From: Geoalkalibacter ferrihydriticus DSM 17813
GTDB lineage: Bacteria; Desulfobacterota; Desulfuromonadia; Desulfuromonadales; Geoalkalibacteraceae
NCBI RefSeq assembly: GCF_000820505.1
Contig: NZ_JWJD01000001.1
Span: 317,094-381,093 of the forward strand
Length of the DNA stretch: 64,000 nucleotides
Direction: 5' to 3'
Positions within the stretch are counted from its first letter, which is position 1; each line of letters starts with the position of its first letter. A program made the translations under genes and the position numbers. This document shows, in pieces, positions 36,954 through 44,368 of this stretch. The notes below the pieces were generated by a model. The model searched no databases. It was given only the letters and a program-made list of their open reading frames with translations, and had not been told where the DNA came from.

Positions 36954-38231
36954 TCACCGTAGCTGCGTGCCCACCAGCGCTTCGAGTTGGGCGCGCACCA
37001 TCTGGTGTTCGGCCACCGCCTCGAAATAATCCCGTTCGTAATTGAACAAGGTCATCTGGCTTTCCAGTACGTTCATGAATTCGGCGCGGCCGACGCGGTA
37101 CGCGGCCAGGGACGCATCCAGAGTGCCTTCGGCCTGAGGGATGATGCCGCCCTGATAGAGATCGGCCATGCGTCGGTTGCGTTCCAGCCGCGCCAGGGCA
37201 TCGGCGATATCGAAACGCAGGTCGTTGCGAAACATTTCGATTTCCTGCTCGGCCATGCGTCTTTCCGAATCGGCCTCGGCAACCATGGCCTGACGGCGCT
37301 GACGTTGCACCGGCAGATTAAAACTGACGCCGGCACTGTACATGTCGTAACCCTCGCTCCCCATGGTCGTCGGTTCACGCTGCATGTATTCAAGAGACAA
37401 GGTGAAGTCGGGATAATTATCCCGCAGGGCCAGGTCGCGCATGACGCGCGATTTTTCCTGCTCGCTTTGCAGACCGCGCAGCAGCGGCCGATGCTGGTAG
37501 GCCAGCTCTTCCAACTGCGCGGGGTCGATGGTCACGGGCACCAAAGACACCTCGGGAATGGTGGGAATGGGCTCGGCGGCGGGGCGAAAGGCCAGCACGT
37601 TGAGGCGCGCTGCCAGGCTGCGGCGCTGCTGACGCAGTCTGATGCGCATGTCCTCCATTTTCGAGCGCTCCAGTTGCACACGCAGCACATCTTGCTGCAG
37701 AGCATCGCCAACGCCGTAGAGCGTTTCGGTCAGGTGCGCCAGATCATCGAGGAGCATAATATTTTTCTCGATGATCTCCAGGGAGCGGTCCACGGCATAC
37801 AACTGGTTCCAGCTTTCCTTGACCATGAACTCAATTTGAATTTTGCGCTCCTCCAAACTCCAGCGCCTGACCTCGGCGTCCAACTCAGCGGAGCGTCGTG
37901 CCAATGCGCGCTTGCCCGCGAAGGGCACCATCTGGCTGATGCCGATGACCTTTGAGGTCATGTTGTCGCGGTCAAAAGCCAGCGGATCACGCACCATGGC
38001 ATTCTGAATGCCGAGCATCAACATGGGGTCTTCGAAGGTGCCGGCTTGTCGCGCGCGCTCCACAAAAACCTGCCAGCGGGCTTCACTGGCCTTGATTTCA
38101 GGATTGCGCTCCAGAGCTTGGGCTACCAACCCATCCAGAGACAGGGGCACCTCCTCCACTGCCTGTGCCTGAACAGTCCCGGGCAGACTCATCGTCAGGG
38201 TCAGCACGAAAAAACATAGGATGCGCATCAT
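36954..38231 (-). CDS. cusC: CusC-type outer-membrane efflux protein (TolC family)
   Basis: A 425-residue outer-membrane factor with an N-terminal signal peptide (MRILCFFVLTLTMSLPGTVQ) and two TolC helical repeats (LDGLVAQALERNPEIKASEA, and the later QEIEMFRNDLRFDIADALAR). There is no lipobox Cys, unlike the two other TolC-like genes in the window. It should form the outer-membrane channel of the Cus-type pump. Three in-frame ATG codons (38237, 38231, 38228) follow GAGGAG; the one at 38231 has the best spacing. First gene of cusC-cusB-cusA-His-rich protein. Confidence 0.88.
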   Translation of the reverse strand: MMRILCFFVLTLTMSLPGTVQAQAVEEVPLSLDGLVAQALERNPEIKASEARWQVFVERARQAGTFEDPMLMLGIQNAMVRDPLAFDRDNMTSKVIGISQMVPFAGKRALARRSAELDAEVRRWSLEERKIQIEFMVKESWNQLYAVDRSLEIIEKNIMLLDDLAHLTETLYGVGDALQQDVLRVQLERSKMEDMRIRLRQQRRSLAARLNVLAFRPAAEPIPTIPEVSLVPVTIDPAQLEELAYQHRPLLRGLQSEQEKSRVMRDLALRDNYPDFTLSLEYMQREPTTMGSEGYDMYSAGVSFNLPVQRQRRQAMVAEADSERRMAEQEIEMFRNDLRFDIADALARLERNRRMADLYQGGIIPQAEGTLDASLAAYRVGRAEFMNVLESQMTLFNYERDYFEAVAEHQMVRAQLEALVGTQLR

Positions 38232-38273
38232 GAACATTCTCTCCTCGCGGTCGACTTGTTAAGTATAAGCCAA

Positions 38274-38303
38274 AGCATAGATTCCTCTGTTGACCTGTCA
38301 ACA
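38274..38303 (-). promoter_or_regulatory. promoter of the cus-type operon with palindromic operator
   Basis: Minus strand TTGACA (38296-38301), 16 bases, TATGCT (38274-38279), about 45 bases before the start codon. The -35 box lies in the palindrome TGTTGACCTGTCAACA (38288-38303), with perfect 7-bp arms, a likely regulator-binding site. No intact regulator gene is nearby. Confidence 0.65.
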
Positions 38304-38547
38304 ATCAGCCGGTGATGAATATATGAAATACACATTGCATGCCTAAAATAAATTGAACGACAAATCGCGGACTTGTTCCCCTGTGGGCGAAAAAAAAGCG
38401 ACTTGGTGTAGAATATCCAACAACAAACTTTAGAATATTCTTCAATTTTTTTTCTGAAACTTGAGAGCGGGGCTTGACTGACGCTTTGCGCTGAAAGATT
38501 CTTGGCGAGAGGTACTTTTCGGCCAGTTTGCATTCATCATCATCGGT

Positions 38548-38779
38548 CAATGGCTGCGCGGCAAAACCTGGGTTCTCTACGGCACTACGCAGGTCGTCGG
38601 GTGCGACGTCCTCATCGCCGATGCGTGCACGCACGCGATGATTGCTGATGTTGGTATTCACCGTCCAAACGCTCCAACGAGGTGCGCACAATGCCGGCGC
38701 AGTGGTCCGAACCCATGCCGGGGACGGTCAGGGTCACCTCTTTTTCCGTCGTACCCTTCGAAGAATTCTCCTTTGGCAT
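38548..38779 (-). pseudogene. frameshifted heavy-metal-associated (HMA) protein
   Basis: The frame from ATG 38779 reads [40 protein letters not shown] and then loses homology. From about 38661 the HMA fold continues in another frame ([18 protein letters not shown], then VAPDDLRSAVENPGFA). Loss of two bases (or gain of one) near 38662-38668 explains the break. The usual CxxC metal site is GSDHC here, with only the second Cys. It was probably a copper chaperone next to the pump. A sequencing error is possible. Confidence 0.75.
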
Positions 38780-38910
38780 TGACTCAGTCCTTTCTCGTCT
38801 AAAAATCGGACGCTGCAACGATTCTTCCACAGCGCTTCCGACCTTGTGGCGCCAGGCGATCTTACACCGCCTCAGGCCATATTTTCCCATGCGGAAAACC
38901 AGAATGTGGC

Positions 38911-39076
38911 GGCAGCAAATCTTCAACGGCAAATCATTTTGCTCAAGTTTAGCGCCGCGAGACCGAATCACCACCCGCTCCATAACGTTTTCCAACTCTC
39001 GCACCTTTCCCGGCCAGTCGTAGGTGAGTAGCTTGTCCATGGCGCAGGCCCCGATTTCAACTTTTCCGCGCGGCAA
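38911..39076 (-). pseudogene. remnant of an NtrC-type sigma-54 activator
   Basis: About 45 codons read [20 protein letters not shown] and [19 protein letters not shown], the end of an AAA+ sigma-54 activator domain (the family's WPGNVRELEN motif, here with Lys for Asn) and the linker that follows. The AAA+ core upstream and the DNA-binding helix downstream are missing. It is probably what is left of the response regulator that once controlled the metal genes. The frame runs on, without homology, into the HMA gene. Confidence 0.7.
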
Positions 39077-39170
39077 TAGGCGGTTGCCTGGTTTTCGGAG
39101 ACGCTTCTGTTAGACTCTCTCCAAACCGGGAAGTGGCATAACGCCCCTCCTCAACCCAAAGGAGAAGTCT

Positions 39171-39629
39171 ATGAAAACACGTGTTTTTTTGGTTCTACTA
39201 TGCGCCAGTCTGTTTGCAACAAGCGGATTTGCCGCCGAAAAAGGCTATGACGCGACAAAGAAAGCCGATAAGTCCGCGGCCATGATGGAGAAGTGCAAGG
39301 AAATGGGGGAAAAACATGAAGCCATGCAGAAGAAAATGGCTGAACGGGACGCGCGCCTGCAGGAACGCGTCGAAGCGATGAACGCCGCCACCGGCGAAGA
39401 AAAAGTCGAGGCCATCGCCGTCGTCATCAATGAACTCATCGAACAACGTCGGGCGATGCACGACATGATGACGAAAATGGGTCCGGAGATGATGCGCCAC
39501 ATGATGGAACACATGCACCCCGAGATCACGGATGAAATGATGGACAAATGCCCGATGATGAAGATGATGAAGGACAAAACCAAGTCGACCAAAGAGAATA
39601 GAACCAAAGGCCACGCTGATAAACACTAA
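39171..39629 (+). CDS. methionine-rich periplasmic protein
   Basis: A 152-residue secreted protein with a signal peptide (residues 1-21, ending GFAA). The mature part is charged, alpha-helical and holds more than twenty Met residues, densest at the end (MGPEMMRHMMEHMHPEITDE, then MMDKCPMMKMMKD). Met clusters bind Cu(I) and Ag(I), so a copper-buffering role fits the gene's position among copper genes. AAAGGAGA precedes the ATG. It is followed directly by a strong terminator and so is a one-gene unit. Confidence 0.75.
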   Translation: MKTRVFLVLLCASLFATSGFAAEKGYDATKKADKSAAMMEKCKEMGEKHEAMQKKMAERDARLQERVEAMNAATGEEKVEAIAVVINELIEQRRAMHDMMTKMGPEMMRHMMEHMHPEITDEMMDKCPMMKMMKDKTKSTKENRTKGHADKH

Positions 39630-39659
39630 GGGTTGTACGCGGAAACTGCCATCCCTCTG

Positions 39660-39692
39660 AAAAAGCCCCGGTAAATCTCCGGGGCTTTTTTT
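39660..39692 (+). terminator. rho-independent terminator
   Basis: AAAGCCCCGG, a seven-base loop and CCGGGGCTTT with a following T run (39662-39692) end the Met-rich protein gene. Confidence 0.9.
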
Positions 39693-39764
39693 ATCGCTCA
39701 GCGCCCTCGGCGATTTTTTTTTATCAAGCTGGCAACGCGCAGGCGTCCGCCAGCCAAGCACCGC

Positions 39765-40169
39765 ATGATCGTCTATCGGCGCTTCATGATGCGCATCATC
39801 GCACGCATCGCCGCAAAGGAAGGTGGCAAGGCCGTCGTCACCGGCGACTCTCTCGGTCAGGTCGCTTCGCAGACGCTCGACAACCTGCGCTGCATCCAGG
39901 CCGCCTCGCCCCTGCCGGTGCTTTCACCCCTGATCGGTTTCAACAAGGAAGAAACGGTGGTGCTGGCCCGGCGCATCGGCACCTTCGAGGCCTCGGCCCA
40001 GCCCTACCCCGACTGCTGTTCCTTCATGATCTCCCCCCACCCCGAAACCCGCGCCGACCTCGCCGAAATTGAACGCTACGAGGCGGGAATCGAACACATC
40101 GACGATTTTGTGGACGAGGCCGTCGCGCAGGCAGAGATCAGGTTTTTCGGACAAAAAAAGGAAACCTGA
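39765..40169 (+). pseudogene. thiI: C-terminal fragment of tRNA 4-thiouridine sulfurtransferase (ThiI)
   Basis: The 134 codons match the C-terminal AANH (PP-loop) half of ThiI: MIVYRRFMMRIIARIAAKEG, then GDSLGQVASQTLDNL, LIGFNKEETVVLARRIGT and PDCCSFMISPHPETR. Related codons extend upstream in frame to about 39723, where the terminator of the Met-rich gene begins. The ferredoxin-like and THUMP domains (about 170 residues) and the PP-loop are absent, so it cannot thiolate tRNA. The cut at the terminator points to a recombination end. Confidence 0.8.
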
Positions 40170-40196
40170 CCGCTGCTGTTCACTCTCAAGGGAAAG

Positions 40197-41516
40197 TTAG
40201 CCTGAATCGCCCCCCAAGTCGATCCCGTCCCGGCGCATTTCCTCTGCGTCAGCTTTGTCCGCCAGGGTACCAGGGGGTTGCTCATACCAGTCGTCGGCCC
40301 CGGGCAGGGTCGGATGCACCTTGACGATGGTAAACATGCCCCCCATGTCTATATGGCCGAAGGGGCCCTCACCGCCGAGCATGGGAATGCTGTTGCGCGG
40401 CACCGGCATGTCCATGGTGCCCATCCCACCCATGCCGGTGTGGCCCATGGTCATGTAACCGGGCACCAGGCGCTGGATTTTTTCATCGAGTCCGTCGGCA
40501 TCCATACCGATCATGTTGGGAATGTCGTGGCCCATCTGGTTCATCACATGGTGGGTCATGTGACAGTGCAGAGCCCAGTCGCCCGGCTCATCAGCTGCAA
40601 ACTCAATGTCGCGACTGCTGCCCACCGGCACCAACACCGTGTTTTCGGGCCATTGGGCCGAAGGCGCGATTTTGCCGCCGTCGGTGGCGGTCACCATGAA
40701 TTTGTAGCCGTGCAGATGAATGGGGTGGTGGCTCATGGCGCTGAGATTGCCGAGGCGGATACGCACCTTTTCGCCTTGCCGCACGCACAGGGGCTCGGTA
40801 CCGGGAAAAGCCCGGCCGTTCATGGTGAGGATATTGAAGTCCACCATTTCTCCCGGATCGGGACGCGCGGTCCCGATCTTGACCTGCCACTCGCTGAGCA
40901 GAATGGCAAAGTCGCGATCGACCCGATAGGGTTGTGGATCGCGCGGATGAATGATGAACAACCCCATCATGCCCATAGCCTGCTGCGTCATCTCGTCGAA
41001 ATGGGGATGATACATGTGGGTGCCGTGCTGCCGCAGGGTAAATTCGTAGCGATAGGTTTCCCCCGGCGGGATGGGGCGCTGGTTGAGCCCAGTCACGCCG
41101 TCCATGCCGTTTGGCAAGAGAATGCCGTGCCAATGCACCGAGGTCGGCTCGGGCAGGCGATTGGTGACGTAGATGCGCACCCGGTCGCCTTCCACCGCTT
41201 CGATGGTCGGGCCATGCACCCGGCCGTTGTAGCCCCAGGCGTTCACGCTCAGGCCGGGGGCGAGTTCGTGGCGTACCGGTTCCGCGATGAGATGATAAAC
41301 CTTGACGCCGCCCACCAGGCGCCAGGGCAAGTTTTCTCCATTGGGCGTGACCACGGGCAGATGCCCTTTTCCAGGGCTTTGCGGTCGAGATGCCCGCGCC
41401 TGTGGCTCGGGAGAGGCTCCGGCTTGAGTTTCGCTGCGTTCCCCGAGCAGAAGCGCTCCACCCGCAAGGGCGGCGGCGCTGCGGGCCAGCATCTGGCGTC
41501 GCGTGAGAGCATTCAT
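40197..41516 (-). CDS. Tat-exported multicopper oxidase
   Basis: A 439-residue periplasmic oxidase of the CopA/CueO type. The N-terminus has a twin-arginine signal (LTRRQMLARSAAALAGGA). All four copper motifs are present: HWHGILLPNG, HGTHMYHPHFDE, HPIHLHGYKF and HCHMTHHVMNQMGH, supplying type 1, 2 and 3 copper ligands with a Met axial ligand. The C-terminal tail is Met/Gly-rich (MGHTGMGGMGTMDMP), typical of copper-detoxifying members. It probably oxidises Cu(I). Its ATG overlaps the stop of the TolC-like gene (ATGA). Confidence 0.93.
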   Translation of the reverse strand: MNALTRRQMLARSAAALAGGALLLGERSETQAGASPEPQARASRPQSPGKGHLPVVTPNGENLPWRLVGGVKVYHLIAEPVRHELAPGLSVNAWGYNGRVHGPTIEAVEGDRVRIYVTNRLPEPTSVHWHGILLPNGMDGVTGLNQRPIPPGETYRYEFTLRQHGTHMYHPHFDEMTQQAMGMMGLFIIHPRDPQPYRVDRDFAILLSEWQVKIGTARPDPGEMVDFNILTMNGRAFPGTEPLCVRQGEKVRIRLGNLSAMSHHPIHLHGYKFMVTATDGGKIAPSAQWPENTVLVPVGSSRDIEFAADEPGDWALHCHMTHHVMNQMGHDIPNMIGMDADGLDEKIQRLVPGYMTMGHTGMGGMGTMDMPVPRNSIPMLGGEGPFGHIDMGGMFTIVKVHPTLPGADDWYEQPPGTLADKADAEEMRRDGIDLGGDSG

Positions 41517-42973
41517 TGCCTAAACCTTTCAAGCGAATCTGACAGAAATCCTGTATTTACAGGCGGCGCAGGGTTTGCCCCGAACAAATCCTCCAGTTCG
41601 TCGTCCACCGGCAACGGTTCCGGTTCCGGCAGCAAACCGCCGACGACACGCGCCAAGCGACTGCGAGCCAGCCAGTAATTCTTCCTGGCATCCACATGAA
41701 GAGCACCGACTTCAAGTTGCTCTCGCTTGGTGTTTAGCAGTTGAAAAACACCCAACTGCATGGCGTTGTACTGCAATTGACTTTCTTCCATTATGCGCGC
41801 ATGTAGTGGCACGAGAACCTGCTGGTAATGATCAACCTCTTGGCGGCCATGCTGCAAGCGCACCCAGGCTTGGCGCACTTCGCTGCGTATCTGAACTTCC
41901 ATCGCCCTCTCACGTCGGAGGGCTTCGCGCAAACGCCCCTCCTTGGCATCGACCGCTGTGCCGCCTCCATCAAATACCGGCAGATTCATGCGGATTTTTG
42001 GGCCTGCCAACCAGCTTCCGTCGGTTTCGCGCTCTGCTTCGACTCCCAGGCCAAAATCAGGTTGAAGAGCAGCTAAACGCGCGCCCCCAAGGCTTTCAAG
42101 CAAGATCTCTCGCTCCATGCGCACCGCCGCCAGATCGAGTCGCTGAGCCAGCGCCCGGTCTTCCAAACCGGATTCGGAGATCGCGGTTGGCGGCAACTCG
42201 GGCAATCTTGGTGATATTCGCATGGAACTCGATTCCGCAAGTCCCAACAGAACAGCAAGTTGCTCCTGCGCCAGAGCCTGATGTGCCTGGGCCTGCATAT
42301 GTTTGAGCCGCACCTGCTGGTAGCGCGTTTTCTCTTTCGCAAGGTCCAGATCGGTTATATTTCCGGCATGGTGCAACCGCTCGGCGACATCGGCCATAGC
42401 TTCAGAAACATCCACTATCAAACTGCGAATTTCGGTGACCCAGAGACTTGCCTGGGCTACATAGAAGGCATCCTGGGTGTCCGCGACCAGAGTAAGAGCG
42501 GTGTCGACGGTGCGCAGCTTCACCTGCTCAAAGCTTTTAACCGCAACCCTGCGCCGCATAGGTAATTGCACAACATTCAGGAATTCCTGCACGAGAGACA
42601 ACTCGAGATTGGTTCCTCCGCCCCCTTCCGGAAAGCGCAATGTCGCGCCAAAAACCGGATTGCGCAGCAACCCTGCGCGCACCAAGTCAGCACGGGCAAT
42701 ACCCATTTCTTCCAACTCGGCCTGTAAAGATGGATTATTCAGCAATGCCAGGCGTACCGCGCCTGCCGCACTCAACGGCTCTCCAAGCAACGCCTCAACG
42801 CGCAGCCTGATGGCCTCTTCTTCCAGACTCACGCCTGCCCAATGCAGCGGTTCGCCCACTCGCTCCGCAACCAAGCTTTCCACGTCACTGAATCCGGCGT
42901 CGCGGGGAAGAAAAGCGCAGCCCCCAATGCATGCTACAATCAGGCATAAGACCAAGGGATGCATAACTCTCAT
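41513..42973 (-). CDS. TolC-family outer-membrane lipoprotein next to the multicopper oxidase
   Basis: A 486-residue TolC-type protein with a lipoprotein signal (CLIVACIGGCAF) and two helical repeats (AAGAVRLALLNNPSLQAELE, and the later VQIRSEVRQAWVRLQHGRQE). The frame is open for 61 codons upstream, but ATG 42973 has AAGGA in front and starts the signal peptide. In copper clusters of this type the TolC-like gene and multicopper oxidase form a pair (CopB-like role). An own RND or ABC pump is not encoded beside it, so it may share the Cus-type pump or carry out another export task. Confidence 0.85.
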   Translation of the reverse strand: MRVMHPLVLCLIVACIGGCAFLPRDAGFSDVESLVAERVGEPLHWAGVSLEEEAIRLRVEALLGEPLSAAGAVRLALLNNPSLQAELEEMGIARADLVRAGLLRNPVFGATLRFPEGGGGTNLELSLVQEFLNVVQLPMRRRVAVKSFEQVKLRTVDTALTLVADTQDAFYVAQASLWVTEIRSLIVDVSEAMADVAERLHHAGNITDLDLAKEKTRYQQVRLKHMQAQAHQALAQEQLAVLLGLAESSSMRISPRLPELPPTAISESGLEDRALAQRLDLAAVRMEREILLESLGGARLAALQPDFGLGVEAERETDGSWLAGPKIRMNLPVFDGGGTAVDAKEGRLREALRRERAMEVQIRSEVRQAWVRLQHGRQEVDHYQQVLVPLHARIMEESQLQYNAMQLGVFQLLNTKREQLEVGALHVDARKNYWLARSRLARVVGGLLPEPEPLPVDDELEDLFGANPAPPVNTGFLSDSLERFRQ

Positions 42974-43067
42974 GGCAGATCCTTCCCTTCTCTTCTTCAG
43001 CCGGGGAGACAGTTGGCCGGATTGGTGAGTTTTCAAGTCTAGCAAGCTAAAGGAGATGAGCAATTCA

Positions 43068-43589
43068 ATGAAAAATTTCATGCTTATTTTAGGATGGGCA
43101 ATGCTTGGCCTACTAATCGTCGATGCCAAAGCTGTCGCAGCCATGGGACGAATCAACGTTTACTCCGTCGCAAAGGAGCAATACGTCATGACTGAAAAAG
43201 TTGAAAAGACCCGGGAAGAGTGGCAAGAAAAACTGACCCCCGAACAGTTCCGCATTCTGCGCAAAAAGGGCACTGAGCGGGCATTTTCGGGCCAGTATTG
43301 GGACAATCATGCTCGGGGATTTTACCGATGTGCCGGCTGTGGTCTGGACCTTTTCAGTTCAGAAGAAAAATATGATTCGGGCACCGGTTGGCCGAGTTTC
43401 AGTGCTCCGGTCGCAGAGGAAAACGTGCGAACCGAGGAAGACCGAAGCCTGTTTATGCGCCGCACCGAAGTGCTCTGCGCTCGCTGCGGCGGTCACCTGG
43501 GTCATGTTTTTGATGATGGGCCCACACCGACAGGCCAGCGCTACTGCATCAATTCGGCAGCACTGGAATTCACTGGGGAAGAAAAATAA
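43068..43589 (+). CDS. msrB: methionine-R-sulfoxide reductase, exported form with internal start
   Basis: MsrB reduces the R form of methionine sulfoxide in proteins. The 173-residue product has a signal-like N-terminus ([19 protein letters not shown]), two CxxC zinc pairs ([16 protein letters not shown]) and the catalytic Cys in [13 protein letters not shown] 43068 is preferred to ATG 43056, which abuts AGGAG. A second strong start exists: ATG 43188 with AAAGGAG nine bases upstream would give a 133-residue cytoplasmic enzyme. Together with MsrA this fits repair of Met-rich copper proteins. Confidence 0.9.
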   Translation: MKNFMLILGWAMLGLLIVDAKAVAAMGRINVYSVAKEQYVMTEKVEKTREEWQEKLTPEQFRILRKKGTERAFSGQYWDNHARGFYRCAGCGLDLFSSEEKYDSGTGWPSFSAPVAEENVRTEEDRSLFMRRTEVLCARCGGHLGHVFDDGPTPTGQRYCINSAALEFTGEEK

Positions 43590-43636
43590 ATTTCGCGCTA
43601 GCTGCACTGACCTCGATGGAAATGCGGAGAACGATC

Positions 43637-44182
43637 ATGGAAACCAACAACGCAACAACCGAAAAAGCCATATTCGCAGGGGGATGTTTCTGGTGCATGG
43701 AGCCTCCGTTCAAGAAGCTGCCGGGAGTCCTTGCGGTGGTTTCGGGTTATACGGGCGGCGCGAAAGTTGATCCGAGCTATGAGGAGGTCTGCTCCGGTAC
43801 CACCGGCCATGCCGAGGCGGTTGAAATCAGCTACGATCCACGGCAAATTTCCTATGAACAATTATTGGAGATCTTCTGGAAAAACATCGACCCCACGGAT
43901 GGCGGTGGTCAGTTCGCCGACCGCGGCAACCAGTACCGCAGCGCCATTTTCTATCGCGACGAAAGCCAGCGGCGCCTGGCCGAGGAATCCCGGCGGCGCT
44001 TGGCGCATTCCGGCAGATTCAATGCGCCGGTCGTGACGGAAATAGTCGCCGCTACCACCTTTTACCCTGCCGAGCAACACCACCAGGATTATTGCAACGC
44101 AAATCCCGTGCGTTATCAGATCTATCGCCAGGGATCAGGCCGTGATCGGTTTTTGCGCAAGGCGTGGGAAGAGGGTAAATAG
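43637..44182 (+). CDS. msrA: methionine-S-sulfoxide reductase
   Basis: MsrA reduces the S form of methionine sulfoxide. The 181-residue product shows the active-site motif GGCFWCMEPPF (catalytic Cys 17), GYTGG, the GTTGHAEAVEI segment and DRGNQYRSAIFY. No signal peptide is seen, so it is cytoplasmic, unlike the exported form of MsrB. The ATG at 43637 follows GGAG at seven bases; an earlier ATG at 43616 has none. It lies 47 bases after msrB and is probably co-transcribed. Confidence 0.94.
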   Translation: METNNATTEKAIFAGGCFWCMEPPFKKLPGVLAVVSGYTGGAKVDPSYEEVCSGTTGHAEAVEISYDPRQISYEQLLEIFWKNIDPTDGGGQFADRGNQYRSAIFYRDESQRRLAEESRRRLAHSGRFNAPVVTEIVAATTFYPAEQHHQDYCNANPVRYQIYRQGSGRDRFLRKAWEEGK

Positions 44183-44192
44183 AAACATTTCC

Positions 44193-44326
44193 GTAAGCAT
44201 TCAGCTGCGACGTCCGAAGGCACCCCAGGGTGCGGCGGTTGAGTGCTGCGGCAAATGTTTGAGCCGCAGGCGAGTTTTTGCCGCACGCGATGCCGCCGCA
44301 CCCTGGGGTGCCTGCTGAACGGTTAC
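44193..44326. repeat. full-length dispersed inverted-repeat element (copy B)
   Basis: A 134-bp relative of the element at 25184-25316, with ends GTAAGCATTCAGC and TGCTGAACGGTTAC. The outer stem is perfect for 20 bp: GGCACCCCAGGGTGCGGCGG and its complement. Where copy A has GC pairs CCGC/GCGG, this copy has CCCC/GGGG on both sides, a compensatory change. The inner stem and loop are nearly identical to copy A. It begins 10 bases after the msrA stop. Confidence 0.9.
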
Positions 44327-44368
44327 AAATTTCCTTGAAAATATGGCCCATCGGTTATAATAAAAGCC

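Noticed and set aside
38305-38547. Continuation of the second HMA frame for about 80 codons
   Set aside because: After ENPGFA the translation loses similarity to the HMA fold and becomes low-quality (SRFFFAHRGTSPRF); it reads into the cusC promoter. Probably non-coding read-through.
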